A stretch of DNA of 64,000 nucleotides from an uncultured Bacilli bacterium (GCA_947632375.1 CANRPF010000003.1:33099-97098); one strand, 5' to 3'. Shown: positions 1 through 8,912, numbered from the stretch's first letter. The notes: generated by a model from the sequence alone, not told the origin. Numbers and translations are program-made.

Positions 1-234
1 TTAATATCTATACCAGCAGGTATGAATAAAATGAAATTTTCAATATTTTTAATTTATACTTTAATAGGTTCTGTAATATGGAATATAGTATTAGTTACTT
101 TAGGTAAAATAGTTGGAGAAAACTATATGTTAGTCGCTAAAATATTTAGCAAATATTCTAAATTAATATTAATTCTTATAATAATATGTATAATATATAA
201 GTTAATAAAAAGACATTTTAATAAATTTATGTGA
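1..234 (+). CDS. DedA/SNARE-associated family membrane protein, C-terminal fragment (start upstream of window)
   Basis: Frame is open from base 1 (LISIPAGMNKMKFSIFLIYTLIGSVIWNIVLVTLGKIVGEN...), a DedA-like C-terminal pattern; TGA stop. Confidence 0.7.
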   Translation, partial: LISIPAGMNKMKFSIFLIYTLIGSVIWNIVLVTLGKIVGENYMLVAKIFSKYSKLILILIIICIIYKLIKRHFNKFM

Positions 235-257
235 TAGACTAATATAGGTGAATTAAT

Positions 258-962
258 ATGGATTTTAATAAGAAATGGAATAAAAAAACGTATGAAGAAT
301 ATATAAATTATTTAAAATCATTAGAAGATATAAAGTATAAAAAATTTAATAGTGGAATAGTTAAAACTAAATTAAATATGATAGGTATAAAGATACCTAT
401 ATTAAGAAAAATTTCTAAAAAAATTATAAAAGGAGATATAGATAATTATTTTAAATTTAATAATTTTAAATATTATGAAGAAGTTATTATATATGCATTA
501 GTTTTATCATATTCAGAAAAAAACTTTAAATATATAAATATTTTAATTGATAATATAGATAATTGGGCAGTATGTGATATTTTGTGCTCTAGTTTAAAAT
601 TTATAAATAATAATAAAAGATTTTATTTTAATTATTTTAAAAAATTAATAGACTTAAAAAAAGAATATCAAACAAGAATAAGTATAGTAGTAATGTTAAA
701 CTACTATTTATGTGATGAATATATAGATGATGTTTTAAATATAGTATCATCTATAGATACTGAATATTATTATATAAATATGGCAATAAGTTGGCTTTTA
801 TGTACCGCTACTTATAAATATAAAACAAAAGTAATAAATATATTATCAACTAAAAAATTAAATAAATTTGTACAAAACCAAACTATTTCTAAAATACAAG
901 ATTCATATAGAATTGAAAAACAAATAAAAGAAAAAGTAAAACTTTATAGAATAACTAACTAA
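258..962 (+). CDS. DNA alkylation repair protein (AlkD-like HEAT repeat)
   Basis: 234 aa; KTKLNMIGIKIPILRKISKKI and NWAVCDILCSSLKF resemble the AlkD family. Confidence 0.75.
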   Translation: MDFNKKWNKKTYEEYINYLKSLEDIKYKKFNSGIVKTKLNMIGIKIPILRKISKKIIKGDIDNYFKFNNFKYYEEVIIYALVLSYSEKNFKYINILIDNIDNWAVCDILCSSLKFINNNKRFYFNYFKKLIDLKKEYQTRISIVVMLNYYLCDEYIDDVLNIVSSIDTEYYYINMAISWLLCTATYKYKTKVINILSTKKLNKFVQNQTISKIQDSYRIEKQIKEKVKLYRITN

Positions 963-1025
963 ATTAAAAAAATAACTTTAAATTAATTATTTAATTTTGT
1001 ATAATTAAAAATAGGTGGTAATAAA

Positions 1026-2150
1026 ATGATATATTTAGATTATTCTGCAACGACACCTGTATTGCCAGAAGTATTAGATAGTTATAATAAAGTTACAACT
1101 GATTTCTTTGGAAATCCAAATAGTTTACATTCGCTTGGTATTAAATCTAATGATTTATTAAATAATGCAATTAACCAAGTAAGTGAATTATTAAACGTTA
1201 ATAATGAAGAGATAACTTTTACAAGTGGTGCAACTGAAAGCAATAATATAGCTTTAATAGGTACAGCAATTGCTAATAAAAATAAAGGTAACCATATAAT
1301 AGTTTCTAAATTAGAACATCCAAGTATATATAATATTTGTGATTATTTAAAAACAATAGGTTTTGATATAAGTTATGTTGATAATACAGAAGAAGGAGTA
1401 ATTGACTTTGAAGATTTAAAAAAGAAAATAAAAGATACAACTATATTAATAAGTATTTGTGCTGTAAATAGTGAAACAGGTATAAGACAACCCTTAAGAA
1501 CTATAAGACAAGTAATAAATAAATGTAATAATAAAATTATTCTTCATTCAGATATAACTCAAGCTTTAGGTAAAGTTCAAATAAATTTTAATGATTTTGA
1601 TTTAGCAAGTGCAAGTGGTCATAAAATTTATGCACCTAAAGGTATAGGATTATTTTATAAAAAGAAGGGAATAAAATGTACTCCTCTTTTATATGGAAGT
1701 GGAAATATATATCATCCTGGAACTCCATCTTTAGCACTTATAGTTAGTTTCTCTAAAGCCTTGAGAATTTCTTTACATGAACTTAGCAAAAAAACAGATA
1801 TTGTAACAAAATGGAATGAAAAAATATTAAATAATTTTAAAAAAATAGAAGGAATAAAAATTAATCATAGTAAATATTCTATTCCTCATATAATTAATAT
1901 AAGTTTAATGGATATAAAACCAGAAACATTTATACATGCAATGGAAAGACATGAAATATATATATCTAGCAATACAGCTTGTAGTAGCAATAAATTATCT
2001 ACAAGTGTAATGGCTTTATATAATGATAAAAAAAGAGCTGAAACTACAATAAGAATAAGTTTATCTTGTCTAACTAAATTAGAAGAAATAAATGTATTTA
2101 TTAATGCCTTTAATGGTGTATATGAAAAACTACATTCTTTAAATGATTAG
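1026..2150 (+). CDS. Cysteine desulfurase (NifS/IscS-like, class V aminotransferase)
   Basis: MIYLDYSATTPV, TSGATESNN, SGHKIYAPKGIG, and a SSNTACSS active-site Cys loop. Confidence 0.92.
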   Translation: MIYLDYSATTPVLPEVLDSYNKVTTDFFGNPNSLHSLGIKSNDLLNNAINQVSELLNVNNEEITFTSGATESNNIALIGTAIANKNKGNHIIVSKLEHPSIYNICDYLKTIGFDISYVDNTEEGVIDFEDLKKKIKDTTILISICAVNSETGIRQPLRTIRQVINKCNNKIILHSDITQALGKVQINFNDFDLASASGHKIYAPKGIGLFYKKKGIKCTPLLYGSGNIYHPGTPSLALIVSFSKALRISLHELSKKTDIVTKWNEKILNNFKKIEGIKINHSKYSIPHIINISLMDIKPETFIHAMERHEIYISSNTACSSNKLSTSVMALYNDKKRAETTIRISLSCLTKLEEINVFINAFNGVYEKLHSLND

Positions 2151-2160
2151 AATGTAGTTT
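2127..2160. terminator. Hairpin overlapping the cysteine desulfurase stop codon, between convergent genes
   Basis: AAACTACATTC ... GAATGTAGTTT perfect inverted repeat. Confidence 0.5.
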
Positions 2161-2574
2161 CTAAATAAACAAATTTTCATAATATTTAATATCATATTCA
2201 CTTTGTATGATGCATAAATCATTTTTTTGTTTAAAACTATGAAATATTTTATTTGAATTTAATATGAATGGTTGGGAATATCCATTTGAAAAATTAATTA
2301 TAATACTTTCAATATTTTTTTCATTTTTTATTAAATTAAATGCATTTTCACTTAATAAATTATTAGCTAAATTATATTCTATTATTTTATTTTTAAGTTT
2401 AATCATAAAGAAATTACCAATTAAAGAATTATCATATATTTTATTATATGGTATTTCATCACCATTATCATCTATATTTGAAATATATAAATTACTAAAC
2501 ATATTTTTATCTGCTAATATTGTTTTATTATTTTCTAAATTTATAATTATATTTTTTATTCCCCCATTGTTCAT
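2161..2574 (-). CDS. Hypothetical protein (137 aa)
   Basis: RBS-like AAGGTGATG upstream of the ATG on the minus strand; converges on the desulfurase gene. Confidence 0.6.
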   Translation of the reverse strand: MNNGGIKNIIINLENNKTILADKNMFSNLYISNIDDNGDEIPYNKIYDNSLIGNFFMIKLKNKIIEYNLANNLLSENAFNLIKNEKNIESIIINFSNGYSQPFILNSNKIFHSFKQKNDLCIIQSEYDIKYYENLFI

Positions 2575-2701
2575 ATCATCACCTTAATATAATTATAAAA
2601 CAAATAATGTTTTTTTGTCTATAAATTTATAGAATTATTATAAAAAAATAGGGCTTTATTTTTTTTTATATTATGATATAATATGATAGTATTTTAATTA
2701 T

Positions 2702-2778
2702 GCACCCATAGCTCAATTGGATAGAGCGCTAGACTACGGATCTAGAGGTTAGGGGTTCGACTCCCTTTGGGCGCACCA
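2702..2778 (+). tRNA. tRNA-Arg (anticodon ACG), CCA encoded
   Basis: Cloverleaf: CTAGA-CTACGGA-TCTAG anticodon arm, T arm AGGGG-TTCGACT-CCCTT, acceptor GCACCCA/TGGGCGC (one A-C mismatch), A-CCA end. Confidence 0.92.
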
Positions 2779-2821
2779 TTGACGTTTCTATTCGAACTTT
2801 TTCGAATTCTATATAGAGAAC

Positions 2822-2850
2822 TTGCAAAAAGTTCTTTTTTATGTTATTAT
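2822..2850 (+). promoter_or_regulatory. Putative promoter of antisense RNA of a type I toxin-antitoxin locus
   Basis: TTGCAA - 17 nt - TATTAT. Confidence 0.5.
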
Positions 2851-2856
2851 GAATAT

Positions 2857-2976
2857 GCCAAGGAAACTTGCATAAAATAAAAAAGGATACATTTGATTGG
2901 GCTAATCAAATGCAATCCCTTATTTAGGATAGCATCTGAAATCAACGAATGTTGAAATCAGATGCTTTTGCTATTT
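2857..2976 (+). ncRNA. Putative antisense (antitoxin) RNA overlapping the 3' part of the toxin transcript
   Basis: Starts just after the 2822-2850 promoter and ends at hairpin AGCATCTGAAATCAAC-GAAT-GTTGAAATCAGATGCT followed by TTTTGCTATTTT. Confidence 0.45.
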
Positions 2977-3048
2977 TAGAAATAAAATAATTACGACTAA
3001 GAATAGGAGTAATATTATAATAAATTGAGAAAATTCTCTTTTTGTCAT
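2971..3048 (-). CDS. Small single-TM peptide, putative type I toxin: MTKREFSQFIIILLLFLVVIILFLK
   Basis: 25-aa ORF with RBS GAAAGGTGGTGG upstream of ATG; charged N-terminus followed by a hydrophobic helix. Absent from ORF track because of size. Confidence 0.6.
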   Translation of the reverse strand: MTKREFSQFIIILLLFLVVIILFLK

Positions 3049-3126
3049 TAATACCACCACCTTTCTTTTATCATTTGATAAATAGAAAGGGAAAGCATCT
3101 GATATATTCCAAATGTATCCACTAAT

Positions 3127-3155
3127 ATCGTATCGAACAAATGTTCTTTATACAA
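3127..3155 (-). promoter_or_regulatory. Putative toxin promoter with a LexA-type SOS box in the spacer
   Basis: Minus strand TTGTAT - 17 nt - TACGAT. Spacer contains the perfect palindrome GAACATTTGTTC (3135-3146), matching GAAC-N4-GTTC of Firmicute LexA/DinR boxes. Confidence 0.55.
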
Positions 3156-3207
3156 TAAAAATTTTGAAAATAAAATATTTTTAGAAAAGGTATTGAGAAA
3201 GTAATTA

Positions 3208-3362
3208 ATTAGAATTGCTAAATTTCATTAGAAAAGTTGTCGTATTTCTTCCTTTATGGCACTATATAGATATAAACTCGAACTTTTATAGCACGAGTAT
3301 TTATAATAGCAATTGGCTAATGTAAAAATAGTACTAACTAAATGCTAGCACTATTTTTCTTT
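3208..3362. ncRNA. Putative structured RNA ending in an intrinsic terminator (strand uncertain)
   Basis: Long-range stem ATTAG-AATTGCTA (3208-3220) / TAGCAATT-gg-CTAAT (3307-3321), internal hairpin ACTCG/CGAGT (3276-3298), then terminator AAAAATAGT...ACTATTTTT (3324-3358). Confidence 0.35.
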
Positions 3363-3403
3363 TATAAAAATATTGATATAATTATATTTATGAGAGGGTA
3401 GTT

Positions 3404-4237
3404 ATGAAGAAAATAAAATATAATGGTGAATTTGATTTAGATAATACAATAACATGTGGTCAAATATTTAGATTTAATGAAGAACTTGATGGCAGCTATA
3501 CTATTATAATTACTGATAGAGTAATTAATTTAAAAATATTAGACAATATATTATATGTAGAATCAAATAATGAACAAAATATAGAAGAGATTGTTAGAAC
3601 TTTTTTAGATTTAGATAGAGATTATAATAAAATAATTGAAGATATAAAAAAGAAAGATAGTAAAATATCTAAATATTTAGATGAATCAATAGGTTTAAAA
3701 ATTATAAAACAAGAACCTATAGAATGTATTATAGAATATATAATAAGTCAAAATAATAGTGTTAGAAATATCGCTAGAAGTTTAAATTTATTAAGTGAAA
3801 AATATGGTGAAAAAGTAATATTTAAAGATAAAGTTTATTATTTATTTCCAACATTAGAAACACTTTATAAACTAGAAAAAGAAGATTTTAGAAAATGTGG
3901 AGTAGGTTTTAGAGATAAATATTTATATGATATAATAAAGTCTATAAAAGAAAAAAAGCTAGATATAGATATAATTAATAATATGTCAACTAATGAAGCA
4001 TTAGAATATTTAAAATCATTTAAAGGAATAGGTAATAAAGTAGCAAGTTGTATTTTATTATTTGCATATTTAAAATTTGATGTATTTCCTATAGATACAT
4101 GGGTAAAAAAATTTATGCTTGATAATTATAATATTTCTTCAGAAGAAAAGATAAAAGAATATTGTAAAAATACTTATAAAGAATATAGTGGTTTAGCTAT
4201 ACAATATATGTTTAATAGCAAAAGAAATAAAAATTAA
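3404..4237 (+). CDS. 8-oxoguanine DNA glycosylase/AP lyase, OGG1-type (HhH-GPD)
   Basis: TCGQIFRF N-terminus; FKGIGNKVASCILLFAYLKFDVFPIDTWVKK = HhH-GPD with catalytic Lys/Asp region. Confidence 0.85.
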   Translation: MKKIKYNGEFDLDNTITCGQIFRFNEELDGSYTIIITDRVINLKILDNILYVESNNEQNIEEIVRTFLDLDRDYNKIIEDIKKKDSKISKYLDESIGLKIIKQEPIECIIEYIISQNNSVRNIARSLNLLSEKYGEKVIFKDKVYYLFPTLETLYKLEKEDFRKCGVGFRDKYLYDIIKSIKEKKLDIDIINNMSTNEALEYLKSFKGIGNKVASCILLFAYLKFDVFPIDTWVKKFMLDNYNISSEEKIKEYCKNTYKEYSGLAIQYMFNSKRNKN

Positions 4238-4339
4238 TGTATATTTATGTAAAAATTAAATAAATAAATGAAATTATATTTGCTTTTTTAAAAGTTTTAT
4301 ATTATTATTTACTTATAAAGTAGAATAAAGGAGATTTAT

Positions 4340-4786
4340 ATGAAAAAATTAGATAATAAAGGTTTTACATTAGTAGAATTATTGGCCGTTATGGTAGTTT
4401 TGGCACTATTAATGGTTATAGCTGCAAATGTTGCATTGCCAGCATTAGACAAATCAAGAAGAACAGGATTAGTTACTTATGCAGGTAGATTAACTGAAAA
4501 GGCACAAGAATTATTTATGTTAGGTACTGCTGGAGCTGCTAGTGGTGCATATAGTGTTGAACAATTAATGGGATCATCAGCAACAGAAAGTTATAAAGGT
4601 TCTATTACAGTTGCAGAAGACAATGGTAACTATACCTTCACTGTTAAAGATGTTTTATTTGACGTTAATAATGGTATTTGCATTCCGACAAATACAAAAA
4701 TTACACCTAATACTAAACAAGAAGATGTAGTAAAAAATTGTTCTAGTTTTACAAAAGGCGCAACAAGTTGTACTTGTCCAAGTTAA
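4340..4786 (+). CDS. Type IV pilin-like prepilin
   Basis: MKKLDNKGFTLVELLAVMVVLALLMVIA prepilin N-methylation motif; Cys-containing C-terminus (GATSCTCPS). Confidence 0.88.
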   Translation: MKKLDNKGFTLVELLAVMVVLALLMVIAANVALPALDKSRRTGLVTYAGRLTEKAQELFMLGTAGAASGAYSVEQLMGSSATESYKGSITVAEDNGNYTFTVKDVLFDVNNGICIPTNTKITPNTKQEDVVKNCSSFTKGATSCTCPS

Positions 4787-4875
4787 AAAATAAGTTTTAT
4801 AGTTTAAAAACATTTGCATAAATTTGTGATGTATGCTATATTATTAAGTAGTTAATTAATTAACTGCTTTTTTAT

Positions 4876-4952
4876 CGAGAAGTAGCACAACTTGGTAGTG
4901 CACTTGGTTTGGGACCAAGGGGTTGCAGGTTCAAATCCTGTCTTCTCGACCA
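4876..4952 (+). tRNA. tRNA-Pro (anticodon TGG), CCA encoded
   Basis: Acceptor CGAGAAG/CTTCTCG, anticodon arm CTTGG-TTTGGGA-CCAAG, T loop TTCAAAT, A-CCA end. Confidence 0.95.
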
Positions 4953-5056
4953 TGTTGATTTTTAAAGCTATTTAGGTAGCTTTTTTTATTTAACTTTTTA
5001 TTTACAATATATTTTTTTTTTGCTATAATCTTTTATAGAATAGGAAGGTTATTGTT

Positions 5057-6763
5057 ATGGATAGTATGATAAGAGAAACTAATGAGAATTTAAGAGCGAT
5101 TGTTGATAATTTAAAAAGTACTTTAGATACTTCTGTAAATACTTTAGAAAATATTCAATTGCAAATGGATAAAAAGGTTGATGAAGCTAAAAAATATAAA
5201 GTTCAAGTAGATAATGCTAAAGAACAGATAAAGTTATTAGAGGAAGAAAATGATAATTTAGATCAATCTTTAAGAGAGTTAAGTGAAAAATATAGTAAAA
5301 TGAATTTAGTTTCTGTTATTGAAGCTGGAAATAAAGAAATTAAAGCTAAAATTAATAATAACTTGACTGAGATTAATAAATTAAGAGCTCATATAGCTGA
5401 TTTAACTAATAAAGCAAGAACTATTAAAGATTTATTAATTAGTTTGAAAAAAGATAAAACTGTTAAAGAAGAAAAATTAGAAAATCTTAGTGCTGCTTAT
5501 GAATATTATAATGATAAGATTTCTGAAGTAATCGAATATGCTTTAAGTCATGAAAATAATTTGATGGATTATAAAGAAGTTGCTAAGAAAGTTAATTATG
5601 AAGAAAAAGAATCTGAAGTTCCTGAAATTGATGAAATAGAAAACACTATGATTTTTGATGAAATAGCTAATATTGATAATAATAAGAACTTCAAAGATGA
5701 GATGTCTTTTATTGATGATCAAATTAATTCTAGTATTCAAAATGATGAAGATGAAATATCTGATGATGATATTAATAAATTAGTAGAACAATCTTTTAAT
5801 AAATATGATATAGGTACAAATGAAACTGATTCTTATGAAGAAGATAATTCAAGTGATGATGAAACAAGTGATGAAGTAGATGATAGTACAGCAGTATTTG
5901 ATACAATTTTAGGTACTGTTGAAGATAAAGAACCAAAAGAAGATTTAAAACAAGATAAACCTTTTATTGAACCAACTATAGATAATACAGTAGAACCTAT
6001 TAGTGTAGTTGAACCTGTTATTGAAGAAACTAATGTTGAATCAAATGATAATGTTTCAAATAATAATGATGAATCTGTTAATACTACTACTATTCAACCC
6101 GTTAATGATATAGAACCAATTGAAGAAGAAAGTTTAGATAATGAAAGTGCTGATAGGATAAATAAGATTAATGATTTATTTTCTTCAATAAATAATGATG
6201 AAGGAATAAATATTAATTCTAATAATGCTAATGATATTGAAAGTAAAATAGATAATGCTTATCAAGATGTTTTTGGTCAACCTTTAGAGGAAGAAAAGAA
6301 AGATCCTACTTTAACTGATATATTTGGTAATCCTATTAAAGAAGAGAATTTAAATGAAACTAAATCACAATCTTTAGAGGAATTATTTACTGAGAATGGT
6401 ATAGATTTTAAGAAGTTTAAAGATGATGAACAAAATTATTTAAGAGAAATATATGATTATAATAAGTTTTTAAATATTTTAAATACTTTAAAGAGAAATA
6501 AGATAAATTTAGATAATATTTATTATGCATTCAATATATTTGGTGAAATTAGTGCTAATGAAATGGAAGGTATTATTTCTAAGTTAATTAATGCTGGACA
6601 AAGTGTTGAAGCGATAGGATTAATATTAGAGAAATTACCTAAAATTAAAAAGTATAATTTAGATGAAGCTATTATTAGTTTTGGTGATTATATTAAAGAT
6701 ATTGATATAACAGAACTTATTACTAAAGCGAAAGAATTGTATAACAATGGAGGTAATCAATAA
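5057..6763 (+). CDS. Hypothetical acidic coiled-coil protein (568 aa)
   Basis: N-terminal coiled coil, long Asp/Glu/Asn-rich middle, conserved-looking C-terminus; TAA overlaps the next ATG. Confidence 0.7.
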   Translation: MDSMIRETNENLRAIVDNLKSTLDTSVNTLENIQLQMDKKVDEAKKYKVQVDNAKEQIKLLEEENDNLDQSLRELSEKYSKMNLVSVIEAGNKEIKAKINNNLTEINKLRAHIADLTNKARTIKDLLISLKKDKTVKEEKLENLSAAYEYYNDKISEVIEYALSHENNLMDYKEVAKKVNYEEKESEVPEIDEIENTMIFDEIANIDNNKNFKDEMSFIDDQINSSIQNDEDEISDDDINKLVEQSFNKYDIGTNETDSYEEDNSSDDETSDEVDDSTAVFDTILGTVEDKEPKEDLKQDKPFIEPTIDNTVEPISVVEPVIEETNVESNDNVSNNNDESVNTTTIQPVNDIEPIEEESLDNESADRINKINDLFSSINNDEGININSNNANDIESKIDNAYQDVFGQPLEEEKKDPTLTDIFGNPIKEENLNETKSQSLEELFTENGIDFKKFKDDEQNYLREIYDYNKFLNILNTLKRNKINLDNIYYAFNIFGEISANEMEGIISKLINAGQSVEAIGLILEKLPKIKKYNLDEAIISFGDYIKDIDITELITKAKELYNNGGNQ

Positions 6764-7050
6764 TGGAATATTTATTTGATTTTGGATTTTCATTAGACGA
6801 AATAAATAGTTTGAAAAGTAAATATGATAAAGTAGATATTGAAAAGTTAGAATCTTTTCCTAGATTAATAAAGAATAATTATCAATATTTAAATTCTTAT
6901 GGAATTAATAATATGAAAGTTTGTTTTATGAATCATGTAAGAATGTTTTTTATGAATCCAGATAAATTTAGAAATATATTTACTAAATATGATAGAGCTG
7001 ATTTAGTAAGATGTATTGAAAAAAATGATGCTGTATTAGAGAAGTTATAA
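6763..7050 (+). CDS. Hypothetical protein (95 aa), translationally coupled
   Basis: ATG overlaps upstream stop (TAATG); followed by hairpin AACTATTATTTTAAATAATAGTTTTTTT. Confidence 0.65.
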   Translation: MEYLFDFGFSLDEINSLKSKYDKVDIEKLESFPRLIKNNYQYLNSYGINNMKVCFMNHVRMFFMNPDKFRNIFTKYDRADLVRCIEKNDAVLEKL

Positions 7051-7117
7051 ACTATTATTTTAAATAATAGTTTTTTTGTTAAATGATGTAAAAAACAACA
7101 ACATATTTCGACATCAA

Positions 7118-7146
7118 TTTACATAGATATAGAATAGTGATATAAT
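7118..7146 (+). promoter_or_regulatory. Sigma-A-type promoter of the cell-wall hydrolase gene
   Basis: TTTACA - 17 nt - TATAAT, 25 nt before RBS/ATG. Confidence 0.6.
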
Positions 7147-7170
7147 TATATTAATATAAGGAGGTGCTAA

Positions 7171-8904
7171 ATGATTAAATATAAAAATAAATTTATTTTA
7201 ATTTTTGTTTTATTATTTATATTTGCTTTAACTGCAAATGCTCAATCTGGTTATACTACAGATAAAACAGGGTTGAGTTTGAGAGATGCACCTTCTACTA
7301 AAAATAGTAAAGTTATTCTAACTATTCCATATAATGAAGAATTTTATATAAGTAATACAGAAGCTGGTACAGGTGGTGGTTGTAGCAATAATTGGTATTA
7401 TGTATATTATAAAGGCAATTATGGGTATGTGTGTTCTTCATTGGTAGGAATAGTAGGAGAGTTAAAAACATCTTATGAAAGACCTTGGACAACTCCTAAA
7501 AAAGCTATTGTCGGTGGAGCAGAGTATATAAGTAATGGTTATATAGCTAAAGGACAATATACTTCATATTTAAAAAAATTTAATGTTAATCCAGAAGGTT
7601 ATTATAGTTTACATAATCATCAATACATGGCAAATTTAAGAGCACCAGCTAGTGAGGCAGCATCAACATATAAATCTTTAAATGAAAATAATTTTTTAAG
7701 TTATGCATTTGAATTTACAATACCTGTATTTAATGATATGCCTGAATCTACTTATAACGCAAATATATATGATACAGGAAGAAAAGAAGCTGGAGTTCAA
7801 GATGAAGCTTTTGAAACTTCAATTAAAGATTTCCCAGAAAGTTATAAACCTTATTTAAGATATTTACATACTATACATTCTAATTGGATATTTAAACCAA
7901 TGAAAACAAATACTACTTTTGATGAAAGTTATTTGGCAGAAAAACCTGTTTGTAGTATAGAAATATCATCAGGACAATGTGATCAAAATAATTATACAGT
8001 AACAGAATCAGGTTGGTGTATCGCTAATGAAGCATCTACAAAATTATTTTTAGATCCACGAAACTTTTTATCAGAAAAATATATATTTATGTTTGAAAAT
8101 TTATCTTTTTCAGAAAGATATAATGAAGAAATTGTACAAAGTGTATTAAATGGAACATTTATGTCTGATATTTCTGTATTAGATAATCAAAGTTATAAAT
8201 CAATTTTTGTTGAAGCAGGAAAAATAGCAAATGTTTCTCCATTATATTTAGCAAGTTTAGCAAGACAGGAAAGTGGTACGAAAGTATCTAAAACTACAAG
8301 TGGTGCAGAATTTACATATGAAGGATATACTTATTCAGGTTTATATAATTTCTTTAATATAGGAGCATCCTCTGGAGAGGAAAATCCTGCACTTGCAGGG
8401 CTAGTATGGGCAAATGGCGGAAAAGGTGTAAATGCAAGTACTGCCCAACCTAGTACAGATAATGTAGGTGATACAGCATCTTCAAATAATTTCTTATCAC
8501 TTTTACAATTAAGTAAAACATCTAACTATGTTAAAGGATATGGAATTGGAACAACAATTGGAAGAATGAAAGAAATAGCAGGTGCAAGTGTTACTATCGT
8601 TGTAAAAGATAAAAATGGAAAAGTATTATCTGATACTGATGTCTTGGGTACAGGTTATACTATTGATATAACGGATGGAACAAATCAATCAACATTTAAA
8701 TATGTAATGTATGGTGATTTAAATGGAGATGGAGAAGTTAATTCTGCTGATTTATTAAGTATGAGACAACACTTATTAGGTACTAATAGTTTAAAAAATG
8801 AATTCTTAGAAAGTGCTTATGTAAATAAGAAAAATGAAGTTAATTCGTCAAACTTATTAAAGTTAAGACAATATTTATTAGGTACATCTAATATAATTCA
8901 ATAG
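7171..8904 (+). CDS. Secreted SH3b + glucosaminidase-type peptidoglycan hydrolase with C-terminal dockerin-like repeats
   Basis: Signal peptide; SH3b (GLSLRDAPSTKNSKV); LARQESG...NFFNIGA; DLNGDGEVNSADLLSMRQHLLG plus VNKKNEVNSSNLLKLRQYLLG. Confidence 0.82.
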   Translation: MIKYKNKFILIFVLLFIFALTANAQSGYTTDKTGLSLRDAPSTKNSKVILTIPYNEEFYISNTEAGTGGGCSNNWYYVYYKGNYGYVCSSLVGIVGELKTSYERPWTTPKKAIVGGAEYISNGYIAKGQYTSYLKKFNVNPEGYYSLHNHQYMANLRAPASEAASTYKSLNENNFLSYAFEFTIPVFNDMPESTYNANIYDTGRKEAGVQDEAFETSIKDFPESYKPYLRYLHTIHSNWIFKPMKTNTTFDESYLAEKPVCSIEISSGQCDQNNYTVTESGWCIANEASTKLFLDPRNFLSEKYIFMFENLSFSERYNEEIVQSVLNGTFMSDISVLDNQSYKSIFVEAGKIANVSPLYLASLARQESGTKVSKTTSGAEFTYEGYTYSGLYNFFNIGASSGEENPALAGLVWANGGKGVNASTAQPSTDNVGDTASSNNFLSLLQLSKTSNYVKGYGIGTTIGRMKEIAGASVTIVVKDKNGKVLSDTDVLGTGYTIDITDGTNQSTFKYVMYGDLNGDGEVNSADLLSMRQHLLGTNSLKNEFLESAYVNKKNEVNSSNLLKLRQYLLGTSNIIQ

Positions 8905-8912
8905 GAGGATAA

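Noticed and set aside
2264-2587. Plus-strand 107-aa ORF
   Set aside because: Antisense to the 2161-2574 gene, which has the better RBS; hydrophobic composition is an AT-rich antisense artefact.
3208-3362. T-box or CRISPR tracrRNA interpretation of the structured RNA
   Set aside because: No T-box core sequence and no Cas genes or repeats in the window.
5543-5740. Minus-strand 65-aa ORF
   Set aside because: Fully antisense within the 568-aa gene; no RBS support.
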